Origin: Fibrobacterota bacterium
GTDB lineage: Bacteria > Fibrobacterota > Fibrobacteria > UBA11236
Length of the DNA: 52,711 nt
Direction of reading: 5' to 3'
NCBI GenBank assembly: GCA_947482115.1
Contig: CANKII010000010.1
Coordinates: 1-52,711, forward strand
Of the stretch, positions 32,924-41,042 are shown in pieces; positions within the stretch are counted from its first letter, which is position 1, and each line of letters starts with the position of its first letter. The notes beneath the pieces were generated by a model that saw only the letters and a program-made list of their open reading frames with translations, was not told the origin of the DNA and did not search any database. The translations under genes and the position numbers were made by a program.

Positions 32924-34177
32924 ATGACGAAAATTGAAATGCGCATACCAAAGGGATGGAACCTTGCCCTCGCTGCGGGGTTGTGTTTTGGCCTTGCCAA
33001 TGTATCTCAAGCTCAAACTGTGTCCCTTGCACAGCAAAGGACCGAAACCATCAACGGCCAGCAATACCTTTTGACCTCCAAATTGAAGTCCATCGTGCTT
33101 GGAGAATTCACTTTCGGATTCAATCATACGGTTGGATATCCGAATTTGGATTCGACGATCAGCCGTATCGGCAAGGCGGAAACTCCGGCTTGGACGGTAA
33201 CTCGGATGACGCAAGCTAGTCAGGTGACTTCGGCCAACCTGGCCAATTATCAGGTATTCTTTGCGAACTATATCTCAGGATTTGGCGGAGGAAGAACCGG
33301 TGGTTTCACTTCCGCCCAACAGACGGCCTTGCAGGATTTCGTGGAAACGCAGGGCAAGGGAATATTCCTGATGCATTCCTCCGGAGATTCGCCAGTAAAC
33401 ACCAGTTGGCCCTGGTATTCAACCACGCTGATGCCCAATCATTATACCGGAGAAGCGGGCGCCGGTTCATCGAATAGCACTGGAAAAGTCGGCATTTGGA
33501 GCCAGAACAACAAAGCGGCCAAATCGCATCCCATCATGGAAGGAATTGGTTGGGGTGGTACCAATCCCGATACCGTAAGCATTACGGGCATGGAGCTGCA
33601 TACCTTTGACAAGGCGATAACGAATTCCAGTATTACGCCTGTCAAGTGGCAGGGATTATTGGGGCTCAATGCGGCCACATGTGGCCGTGCGAATACCTGT
33701 TCCGGGGGTAGTTATAACTATACAACCGCCGGCGGTCCCGATGGATGGCCTATTTCCTGGACCTTCCCGGCGAAGAAAGGCAGTGTCGGTTATTTCATGG
33801 AAGGCCATGATCTCGTTACCATGAATAACATGACGAAAATCATTTGGGATAAGTATTTCAAACAGTTCATGTATTACATCGCAGGATACGACACTGTACT
33901 GGTCACCACCGGCATCAATAAATCGAGCCTCGATTTTTCCATAGATGCGTCCGGCATCACCTTCCACCCTGCCGAAGTGGGCGTTCTCATCAACAAGCCC
34001 GGAAATCATATCGTATCCCTCTACGACATCGCCGGCCACAAGGTCAAGGAAATGCGCGGCAGCCGCGTTCCCGTTGACTACAATTGGAGCGAAGAATTGA
34101 AATCGAAGAGTGGAGTTTATGTCATGCGCGTGTCCGTTTCCGGCGCATTTAAATCCAGGAGATTCTTCGTAAAGTAA
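32924..34177 (+). CDS. Secreted ThuA-like protein with sorting domain
   Basis: A 417-residue secreted protein. The signal peptide covers about 1-30 (NLALAAGLCFGLANVSQA, then QT). The core is ThuA-like, a glutamine-amidotransferase-like fold linked to sugar metabolism and common in secreted proteins of this kind of bacteria: SAQQTALQDFVETQGKGIFLMHSSGD (about 127-152), HPIMEGIGW, and GYFMEGHDLVTMNN. The C-terminal 85 residues look like a type IX sorting domain (GNHIVSLYDIAGHKVKEMRG, KSGVYVMRVSVSGAFKSRRFFVK). The start is ATG 32924, placed by GGAGGAG with correct spacing; GTG 32921 is too close to it. A terminator follows at 34200. The enzymatic role of ThuA domains is not well settled. Confidence 0.78.
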   Translation: MTKIEMRIPKGWNLALAAGLCFGLANVSQAQTVSLAQQRTETINGQQYLLTSKLKSIVLGEFTFGFNHTVGYPNLDSTISRIGKAETPAWTVTRMTQASQVTSANLANYQVFFANYISGFGGGRTGGFTSAQQTALQDFVETQGKGIFLMHSSGDSPVNTSWPWYSTTLMPNHYTGEAGAGSSNSTGKVGIWSQNNKAAKSHPIMEGIGWGGTNPDTVSITGMELHTFDKAITNSSITPVKWQGLLGLNAATCGRANTCSGGSYNYTTAGGPDGWPISWTFPAKKGSVGYFMEGHDLVTMNNMTKIIWDKYFKQFMYYIAGYDTVLVTTGINKSSLDFSIDASGITFHPAEVGVLINKPGNHIVSLYDIAGHKVKEMRGSRVPVDYNWSEELKSKSGVYVMRVSVSGAFKSRRFFVK

Positions 34178-34199
34178 TCCATACGTTTCATGGCCAATG

Positions 34200-34229
34200 A
34201 AAAGAGTCGGAGAAATCCGGCTCTTTTTT
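34200..34229 (+). terminator. Rho-independent terminator after the ThuA-like gene
   Basis: Stem AAAAGAGTCGGA, loop GAAA, stem TCCGGCTCTTTT with one G-T pair, continuing into a T run. Confidence 0.88.
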
Positions 34230-34277
34230 ATGTCCGGAATACTTTAGCCAAACCCCAATGAATACCTTATCACCATC

Positions 34278-35546
34278 ATGAAAGTCGCCCTGCAATATGG
34301 AAAGGGAGAACTCGAAACCGAGATCCCCTTTCGCAATGTCACCGTTTTAAGGCCCCGCTTCCTTGAAGGTTTACCGGACGAAGCGACATCCTTTCGCGAT
34401 GCCACCCGCAATCCTATTGGCGCGAAACCCTTGCGGGAATTGATTCACGCGAAAGACAAGGTCGCCGTGGTCATTCCCGATATCACGCGCGCCTTGCCGT
34501 CCGATCGCCTGCTACCGTGGCTGTTTGAAGAGCTCTCCCATGTTCCGGACTCCAACTTCACCATCATCAATGGTACCGGTTCCCACCGGGGAAACACTCC
34601 TGAAGAGTTGGAAGGGATGGTCGGAAAAGAAATCGCATCACGCTATCGCATCGTGAACCACGACGCCCATGATTCATCAACGTTGGAAATTGCGGGAACG
34701 ACTGCTGATGGCCGCGTCATAAAAATGAACCGGGAATATGTGCAGGCCGACAAGCGCATTGTGCTGGGCTTTATCGAGCCCCATTTCATGGCCGGATTTT
34801 CCGGAGGTTACAAGGGCGCGTTCCCGGCGGTGGCAGGAATCCGCGCCATCATGCATTATCACCGCGCCGAGATCATTGGCGATGCGCGCAGCACGTGGGG
34901 TGTTCTGGATGGCAATCCCACACAGTCGCAGGTGCGTGAATACGGAGCCATACTGCCTTTGCATTTTTGCGTCAACGTTACTTTGAATCATCGCCACCAA
35001 ATCACGCGGTTCTTCTGCGGCGATCCCATTGCGGCACACGATCAAGGATGCGCCTTCACCAAACAAACCGCCATGGTGCCCTGCAAACAGGCTTTCCCTC
35101 TCGTTATCACCAGCAACGGCGGTTATCCGCTCGATCAGAATCTGTATCAAGCCGTGAAAGGCATGTCCGCGGCAGCGCAAATCGTGGCACCGGGTGGAAA
35201 CATTCTCTGCGCCGCCTTGTGCAATGATGGTTTTCCCTCACATGGAAACTTCACGGATTTGCTGTTCAAGTATTCTTCACCGCGTGCTTTGCTGGATGCA
35301 ATCCTCAGTCCGGGCTTTCATGTGTTTGATCAATGGCAGGTGCAAATCCTCGCCAATGTTTTACTGAAAGCCGATGTATCCGTGTATAGCTCTTTGAATC
35401 CGGAAGAAGTAAAGCGGGCGCATCTGAATCCGGTTTCGAACATTGAATCCTTTCTGTCAAACGCATTGAAACGACTGGGACCGGATGCGCCCGTGGCCGT
35501 CCTGCCTGAAGGCCCCATGACCATTCCTTATCTCGAAAACGCGTGA
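34278..35546 (+). CDS. larA: LarA-type nickel-dependent 2-hydroxyacid racemase
   Basis: A 422-residue LarA-family protein (DUF2088). Typical blocks are VVIPDITRALPSDRLL (about 63-78), INGTGSHRGNTPEELEGMVG (about 96-115) and EPHFMAGFSGGYKGAFPAVAGIRAIMHYHRAEII (about 166-199), which carry the conserved histidines and the lysine that holds the nickel-pincer cofactor in lactate racemase. Family members racemise or epimerise lactate and various other 2-hydroxyacids. No larB, larC or larE cofactor genes are in the window. The stop overlaps the GTG start of the glycerate kinase gene (GTGA), so the two are translationally coupled. That pairing favours glycerate or a related sugar acid as substrate over plain lactate, although LutABC nearby keeps lactate possible. 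Confidence 0.85.
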   Translation: MKVALQYGKGELETEIPFRNVTVLRPRFLEGLPDEATSFRDATRNPIGAKPLRELIHAKDKVAVVIPDITRALPSDRLLPWLFEELSHVPDSNFTIINGTGSHRGNTPEELEGMVGKEIASRYRIVNHDAHDSSTLEIAGTTADGRVIKMNREYVQADKRIVLGFIEPHFMAGFSGGYKGAFPAVAGIRAIMHYHRAEIIGDARSTWGVLDGNPTQSQVREYGAILPLHFCVNVTLNHRHQITRFFCGDPIAAHDQGCAFTKQTAMVPCKQAFPLVITSNGGYPLDQNLYQAVKGMSAAAQIVAPGGNILCAALCNDGFPSHGNFTDLLFKYSSPRALLDAILSPGFHVFDQWQVQILANVLLKADVSVYSSLNPEEVKRAHLNPVSNIESFLSNALKRLGPDAPVAVLPEGPMTIPYLENA

Positions 35547-36880
35547 AATCAAATCCTTTCCTGAATTTCACAGAGCTTGCGATTTCACCCGCGAGGAAAT
35601 TTGCATTGGACGTCGCTGCCGCAGGATTGACCGCATTGAATCCGGAAACTTTGCTGCGGAAAGTTGTGCACCTAAATGAGAGTGAACTCCTTGAAATCGT
35701 GGGCCATTTTTTTCCCACAACGTCCGGAAGAATATTCGTCATCGGAGGAGGCAAAGCCGCCGATGTTATGGCCGCCGCATTGGAAAGTATTCTGACTCCG
35801 AAATCCATTACCGCCGGAATCGTGATTTGCAAAACACAATCCGCGCGGCCCCGCAAGATTCAAGTTCGCGAAGCCGGTCATCCCATTCCGGATCAACGCG
35901 GTTTGGACGCCATGAATGAAATCATGGCCATGAAGGACAAGTATGATATCGACAAGAACGATCTTGTCATTTGTTTGTTGAGTGGCGGAGCATCCGCCTT
36001 GATGCCTCTTCCCGCGCCGGGCATTACTCTTGAAGACAAACAAGCATTGACCCGTATGTTACTGGCCAGCGGAGCGGAAATCTCCGAAGTCAACGTGATT
36101 CGTAAACACCTATCGTCATCCAAGGGTGGAAAGCTGGGCCTGCATTTCGCCTCAGCTATGGTGATTTCATTAATTGTTTCGGATGTAATCGGAAATGATT
36201 TGGCCGCCATCGGTTCCGGCCCCACTTTTCCGGAAAAAACAACTCCTCAAGCTGCGGTGAAACTGATTCAACACTACGGATTATGGGACAAGATTCCCGA
36301 ATCTATCCAGCAGCATCTGAAATCCAATTCCGATCAACCCGTGATGAACGAACCGGAAAACTGTTTTAATTACATCATCGGTGACAGCAACACGGCTCTG
36401 GAAGCAATGAAGCATGAAGTAGAACAAAAAGGCAAACGGGTGTTGATGATTAGCAATGCTCTCAAGGGAGAACCTGAATCCACCGCCCGCGAATTGGCGG
36501 GAAATATTCTCGATGGAAAATACGGTGGATACGATGTCCTATTAGCCGCAGGAGAAACCACGCCCGCACTGCCGAACAATCCGGGCCAAGGTGGAAGAAA
36601 TCAACACTTTGCCGCCTCCACGCTATTGTGTCTGAAAGATCTTTCGAGAGACTGGGTGCATATCAGTCTTGGAAGTGATGGCTCGGATTATTTATCGGAT
36701 GTGGCAGGCGCTTTGGTGGATTCCAATGTTTTGGAAAAATCCCGCACTCTTGGATTATCTCTTCGGGATTATCTGGATCGATTCGACACCTATAACTTCT
36801 TCAAAAAAATCGGGAGTAGTCTGATTGAAACAGGTCCCACCGGAACCAATGTGGGCGACTTGATGATTTATGTGATTTAG
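35543..36880 (+). CDS. gck: Glycerate 2-kinase, MOFRL family
   Basis: A 445-residue kinase of the DUF4147/MOFRL type that converts D-glycerate to 2-phosphoglycerate. Motifs include VIGGGKAADVMAAALE (about 67-82), CLLSGGASALMPLPAPGITLEDKQALTRMLLASGAEISEVNVIRKHLSSSKGGKL (about 144-197) and AAGETTPALPNNPGQGGRNQHFA (about 335-357), the MOFRL signature region. The start is GTG 35543 within the larA stop; no ATG with a ribosome site is near. It could use the glycerate made by the dehydrogenase at 3337 and feed lower glycolysis. It is convergent with the TPR gene at 36893 across a 12-bp gap. Confidence 0.9.
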   Translation: MKSNPFLNFTELAISPARKFALDVAAAGLTALNPETLLRKVVHLNESELLEIVGHFFPTTSGRIFVIGGGKAADVMAAALESILTPKSITAGIVICKTQSARPRKIQVREAGHPIPDQRGLDAMNEIMAMKDKYDIDKNDLVICLLSGGASALMPLPAPGITLEDKQALTRMLLASGAEISEVNVIRKHLSSSKGGKLGLHFASAMVISLIVSDVIGNDLAAIGSGPTFPEKTTPQAAVKLIQHYGLWDKIPESIQQHLKSNSDQPVMNEPENCFNYIIGDSNTALEAMKHEVEQKGKRVLMISNALKGEPESTARELAGNILDGKYGGYDVLLAAGETTPALPNNPGQGGRNQHFAASTLLCLKDLSRDWVHISLGSDGSDYLSDVAGALVDSNVLEKSRTLGLSLRDYLDRFDTYNFFKKIGSSLIETGPTGTNVGDLMIYVI

Positions 36881-36892
36881 ACGGCTTTCGTT

Positions 36893-38611
36893 TCATCCCC
36901 CGGCAGCCATTAGCTTTTCCGCCTGTTCCAGTTTCTCGCGCGCACCAGAAAAATTGGGATCCAACTGCAAGGTCCGTTGCAGCCACGGAATGGCTTCTGA
37001 TACTTTGCGGTTTTGCATCAAGGCCGTGCCCACCAAATAAGACAGGTTTGCGTCATTGGGTTCATGCTCCGCCGCCGCCAGAAGATGCGGGACGGCTTCA
37101 AAAGTTCTGCCCTGCATCAGCAACAAAGTCCCCAAATGATCCTGCACTTCATAATCCGAAGAATCCAGTGCAGCGGCTTTGAGATAATGTTCCAAGGCCA
37201 AATCCAGTTTTTCCGAATGGAAATAAATATCCCCAAGCAACGCCTGCGCCCCTTCAAAATCCGGGTTGATGGAAACCGTTTTTTCAAAATGATCCGTCGC
37301 CCCATCCAAATCCCCTGCGGATTTTTTCATCAGGCCCAAAACAAAATGGACCTGCCAACTGTCGGGTATGAGATTGACCATATTTTCATATTGATTCACA
37401 AGAGGAATCGCATTTCCCCTGTATTCCGAAACACCCAGTAAAAATGCGGGAATGATGAAGAGAGACCATTTCCATCCAGATACTGTCAGCCATTTTGGAA
37501 AACCCACCGAGGTGGATGTAAGCACAGATCGGGCGGTTTTCTTTTCAATGCCAAGTCCCTGCCGAAACTCCCCCTCACGAACCCGCCAGATGAATCCGTC
37601 GAAATAAAAATGCAGAAGCGCGGAAGCGACAAATAATCCCGTCCAGAAATGAACCGTACCCGTTCCCGCATGAAGAAGATTTTGAGTCTGGGTGCTGGCA
37701 TAGTTTGCGGCCATGCCAAAATACCCATATCCCAATACCAGCAAGGCATAGAAGGCGAAACGCCATGCAACGGGTTGAAAGAGAAATTTCTCCGCAGGAC
37801 TTGCGGTGATCCCCTGCTCCACGCGCCGCTGATTGTAAACCCAAACCAGTGCGTTGTATTGAACATCATGAAATATTTCAAATAAAACCAAAGCCACCAG
37901 CAGATCGCCTACATAAGTCATCGCGAACCACCAAAAACCAAAACTGGATGCCATCAACAGAAATTTGACTGGGTTGGGTGGAATACCCGCACGGGTTTGT
38001 CTCCACGCATTGATGCCAAAAGCGATCGTTGTGCATACGATCAGAACATCCCACGTTTGTCGAAAAAGAAAAAATGCCTCTGGAGAAATCGACCAGCCAC
38101 CCGCGCCGTAAAAATAAGAGAACACCTCTATCAATCGTATGGAGGAATGCAACAGGCCACCACCAAACCAAAGCAGACACATGGCCCAATCCAGCCATGC
38201 CGTGATTGGAGAAATGGAGCCGACTTTGGAATCGTAGATGCGAAGGAAACCGTTGATTTGCATGGCTCCATGCCATACGCCCCAAAGCAGTAGAATCAAT
38301 TTGAGGCTTTGCAAATGATAAGTGGAAAAAATCAGGCATGTGGTGACGAACAAAACGGGTGCAAGAATAAAACGCATCCGAAACCGACGGAACAGAACGG
38401 GATCGGTATAGGCACGGATGAATCCGGGAAGATGATGTCCGATTCCACCGATGGCGAGAATGGCTGCACCAAATACATTCACATCGAATCGTGTCTTGGC
38501 CAGCCACATCAGCGGAATAATCCAGAGGGGTGCGAGCACGAACAAAGACAGATCCCGTTTGGGACCTAGAATCCAGAGACGGGGATTCAGGGACAGGGCG
38601 CGTGCGGACAT
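36893..38611 (-). CDS. Polytopic membrane protein with histidine motifs and TPR repeats, paralogue 2
   Basis: A 572-residue paralogue of 27719-29542. It opens NPRLWILGPKRDLSLFVLAPLWIIPL and keeps every shared motif: GHHLPGFIRAYTD, WHGAMQINGFLRIYDSKVGS, LLHSSIR, EIFHDVQYNALVW and LLHFYFDGFIWRVRE. About ten membrane segments are followed by a TPR region (about 395-565; ALEHYLKAAALDSSDYEVQDHLGTLLL). The start overlaps the stop of paralogue 3 (shared base 38611), so the two form one translationally coupled pair on the minus strand. Function unknown. The shared histidines suggest a metal or haem site; the TPR part probably recruits a partner. Confidence 0.75.
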   Translation of the reverse strand: MSARALSLNPRLWILGPKRDLSLFVLAPLWIIPLMWLAKTRFDVNVFGAAILAIGGIGHHLPGFIRAYTDPVLFRRFRMRFILAPVLFVTTCLIFSTYHLQSLKLILLLWGVWHGAMQINGFLRIYDSKVGSISPITAWLDWAMCLLWFGGGLLHSSIRLIEVFSYFYGAGGWSISPEAFFLFRQTWDVLIVCTTIAFGINAWRQTRAGIPPNPVKFLLMASSFGFWWFAMTYVGDLLVALVLFEIFHDVQYNALVWVYNQRRVEQGITASPAEKFLFQPVAWRFAFYALLVLGYGYFGMAANYASTQTQNLLHAGTGTVHFWTGLFVASALLHFYFDGFIWRVREGEFRQGLGIEKKTARSVLTSTSVGFPKWLTVSGWKWSLFIIPAFLLGVSEYRGNAIPLVNQYENMVNLIPDSWQVHFVLGLMKKSAGDLDGATDHFEKTVSINPDFEGAQALLGDIYFHSEKLDLALEHYLKAAALDSSDYEVQDHLGTLLLMQGRTFEAVPHLLAAAEHEPNDANLSYLVGTALMQNRKVSEAIPWLQRTLQLDPNFSGAREKLEQAEKLMAAGG

Positions 38612-40398
38612 CAGCGCCAGGCGTTTTTCGGGTCCAGCATGTAGGCGCGCCTGTAATACTCTTCTGCTCGGGCCGAGTCGCCCCGCATCCTCAGCGCGAC
38701 GCCCAGAAAGCTCCAGGCCTGAGGCTGTCGCGGATCTAATGCCAGGGTACTCTGAAGATAAGCTATTGCCTCTTCGGAGCGATTCTCATGCATCAAGGCG
38801 ACTCCAGTCAGGTAAATGAAGTTCGTGTCTTGAGGAAACCGCGGCGCGATCGCCAGCATTTGCGGCAAGGCTTCCTCGACGCGGTTGAATCTCATGAGGG
38901 TGGTCGCAAGATGTTCTCGCGTTTTAAAGTCGAGCGAATCCAGTTCCGCCGCGCGGAGATAATGCGAGAGTGCCATTTCATAAAGGCCGGCATAGGCCGC
39001 GACATCCGCAAGCTCCGCGTGCGCCGGCTGAAAGTCGGGGTCCAATGCCAGTGAGTGGGAGTATTCCTCGATGGCATCCCCAAAGTGGCTTCGGAACTTC
39101 TCAAGATTTGCAACCAGGTAATGAAGCCGCCCGCTTTCCGGGAGGATAGTGACGATATTCCGGTACTGATCCACCGCCGGAGGAATGTTTCCGTGGAGTT
39201 CAAGCGTTCCGAGTAACGCTACGGGGACGATGAAAAAAGCCCATTTCCACCCCGCCGGCAATAGCCTGGAGGGGCGTGAGGCCTGGAGAGTCTTCCCCCC
39301 CTTCGCTTCCTTTTTTCCTTCGATGCCCAGACCCTGGCGAAGTTCTTTCTCGCGCACCTGCCAGATGAATCCGTCGAAATAAAAATGCAGGAATGCCGAG
39401 ACCGCGAATAGGCCCGTCCAAAAACCGGCGGTACTCCAGGCGGGTTCCGCAAAATCCGGGGCCATCACCTTGGAATAGCCGGTGAAGACTCCCATCGTCC
39501 CATAAGCCAGTACGAGCAGCGTGTAGAGCAGAATGCGCCATGCGCCGGGTCCGAAGAGGAATGTCTCGAGGCGTCCCACGCCGACTCCCCGATCCACGCG
39601 TCTTCGGTTGTAGGCCCATACCAAGGCGTTGTATTGCAGGTCGTGGAAGATTTCAAAAATCAACAATCCAAATATCGGCTCACTGACCTTCACCATGGCG
39701 AACCAGAAGAATCCAAAGCTCGACGCCATCAGCAGGAATTTAACGGGGCTGGGTGCATGGCCCGCGCGCGTTTCCCTCCATGCGTTAACAAGGAATCCCA
39801 AAGTAACGCAGGCGGTAAGAACGTCCCACACCAGGCGAAACGCGGCGAAAGCGCCCGGGTCCAGTACGGGAAGCCCGGCGTTGTAGAAGTTCAATAGAAT
39901 GGAGGTCATGCGGAAATTGGAATGAAGCAGCCCCCCTCCGAACCAGACGAGGCACATGGCCCAATCCAACCGGGCAGTGAGCGGCGAGAAGGATCCCACC
40001 TTGGTGTCGTAGATACGGAGAAACCCGTTGACCTGCATAGCCCCGTGCCACGCACCCCAGAGCACCACGATAACGGCCAAGGTGTTCAGGTGCAGCAGCG
40101 AGAGAACGATGAACACCACGAGAAGAAACAGGGGGGCCGCTATGAAACGCGTGCGATAGCGCTGGAACAGTGCGGAGTCCGTATAAACGCGGATGAAGCC
40201 AGGCAGATGATGGCCCACTCCGACAAATGCCAGAAACATGGCGCCATAAATATTGAGGTCGATACGCGTCTTGGCCCACAGCATTATCGGAACGATCCAA
40301 AGCGGAACCAGGACGAAAAGGGCGAGGTCCCGCCCGGGACCCAGAATCCATAAACGAGAGCTTGGCTCTCGGGAATTGGATGCGGCCGTGGTGGACAT
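38611..40398 (-). CDS. Polytopic membrane protein with histidine motifs and TPR repeats, paralogue 3
   Basis: A 595-residue paralogue, first gene of the pair with 36893-38611. Shared motifs are GHHLPGFIRVYTD, WHGAMQVNGFLRIYDTKVGS, LLHSNFR, EIFHDLQYNALVW and FLHFYFDGFIWQVREKELRQGLG. The TPR region spans about 415-590 (ALSHYLRAAELDSLDFKTREHLATTLM, SEEAIAYLQSTLALDPRQPQAW). Its DNA is visibly richer in G and C than that of the other two paralogues, which suggests a different origin or age. No clear ribosome site precedes the ATG complementary to 40396-40398. It ends in TGATG overlap with the next gene. Function unknown. Confidence 0.75.
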   Translation of the reverse strand: MSTTAASNSREPSSRLWILGPGRDLALFVLVPLWIVPIMLWAKTRIDLNIYGAMFLAFVGVGHHLPGFIRVYTDSALFQRYRTRFIAAPLFLLVVFIVLSLLHLNTLAVIVVLWGAWHGAMQVNGFLRIYDTKVGSFSPLTARLDWAMCLVWFGGGLLHSNFRMTSILLNFYNAGLPVLDPGAFAAFRLVWDVLTACVTLGFLVNAWRETRAGHAPSPVKFLLMASSFGFFWFAMVKVSEPIFGLLIFEIFHDLQYNALVWAYNRRRVDRGVGVGRLETFLFGPGAWRILLYTLLVLAYGTMGVFTGYSKVMAPDFAEPAWSTAGFWTGLFAVSAFLHFYFDGFIWQVREKELRQGLGIEGKKEAKGGKTLQASRPSRLLPAGWKWAFFIVPVALLGTLELHGNIPPAVDQYRNIVTILPESGRLHYLVANLEKFRSHFGDAIEEYSHSLALDPDFQPAHAELADVAAYAGLYEMALSHYLRAAELDSLDFKTREHLATTLMRFNRVEEALPQMLAIAPRFPQDTNFIYLTGVALMHENRSEEAIAYLQSTLALDPRQPQAWSFLGVALRMRGDSARAEEYYRRAYMLDPKNAWR

Positions 40399-40460
40399 GG
40401 GGCGGAAAGTAGAATACGGGGACTCAGGAACCGCTTCCCGGTCTCTAGGTGCTTAGAAAC

Positions 40461-40486
40461 AAAAAAACCCTCCGTTTCCAGAGGGC
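40461..40486 (-). terminator. Terminator of the rpsL-rpsG transcript
   Basis: On the minus strand: stem CCCTCTG, loop GAAA, stem CGGAGGG with one G-T pair, then a run of seven T. It lies about 55 bp after the rpsG stop and closes the ribosomal/RNA polymerase operon before the accessory region. Confidence 0.9.
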
Positions 40487-40503
40487 TTATTGAATTCAGA
40501 GAC

Positions 40504-40530
40504 CGGTCGTTGAGCTTGTCGAAACGACCG
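40504..40530. repeat. Dispersed hairpin repeat, member 4
   Basis: Stem CGGTCGTT, loop GAGCTTGTCGA, stem AACGACCG. The arms are identical to those of member 1 at 10001, and the loop is the family core in reverse orientation. It lies 9 bp from the rpsG stop, between the gene and its terminator. Confidence 0.85.
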
Positions 40531-40539
40531 CGGCGCAAG

Positions 40540-41016
40540 TTACCAGCGGAAGTGCGCAAAGGCCTTGTTGGACTCGGCCATGCGATGGATGTCCTGCTTC
40601 TTCTTCACCGCATTGCCTTCATTGTTAAAAGCCTGGATGAGTTCAGCAGACAAACGGCGGGACATGTCCTTTTCATTGCGACCCTGCGCCGCATCCTTGA
40701 TCCAGCGCAAAGCCAAAGCTGTGCGACGGGTTGCAGGAACTTCGATGGGAACCTGATAGTTGGCGCCACCGACGCGGCGGGATTTCACTTCGAGCATGGG
40801 CTTCACGTTGTTGAGCGCAGCCTTGAACAAGGTGAGCTCATCATCTTCACCGCCGATTTTCTTTTTGAATTCCTTGAGCGCACCATAAACGATGGTTTCA
40901 CCGACGGACTTCTTGCCACGGCTCACAATGACGTTCATGAACTGTGTCAGCAACGTGCTATTGTAACGGGGATCCGGATAAATCTTGCGTTTATCGGCCT
41001 TTTTTCTTCTGGACAT
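40540..41016 (-). CDS. rpsG: 30S ribosomal protein S7
   Basis: A 158-residue S7, the usual length. It opens MSRRKKADKRKIYPDPRYNS and ends ESNKAFAHFRW. The conserved RRVGGANYQVPIEVPATRRTALALRWI block (about 78-104) binds the 3' domain of 16S rRNA and contacts E-site tRNA. It follows rpsL by 26 bp. In many bacteria fusA comes next; here a hairpin repeat and a terminator follow instead, and the EF-G-like gene is some 38 kb away on the same strand. Confidence 0.97.
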   Translation of the reverse strand: MSRRKKADKRKIYPDPRYNSTLLTQFMNVIVSRGKKSVGETIVYGALKEFKKKIGGEDDELTLFKAALNNVKPMLEVKSRRVGGANYQVPIEVPATRRTALALRWIKDAAQGRNEKDMSRRLSAELIQAFNNEGNAVKKKQDIHRMAESNKAFAHFRW

Positions 41017-41042
41017 GCTATTCCCTACTTAAACGATGCGGT

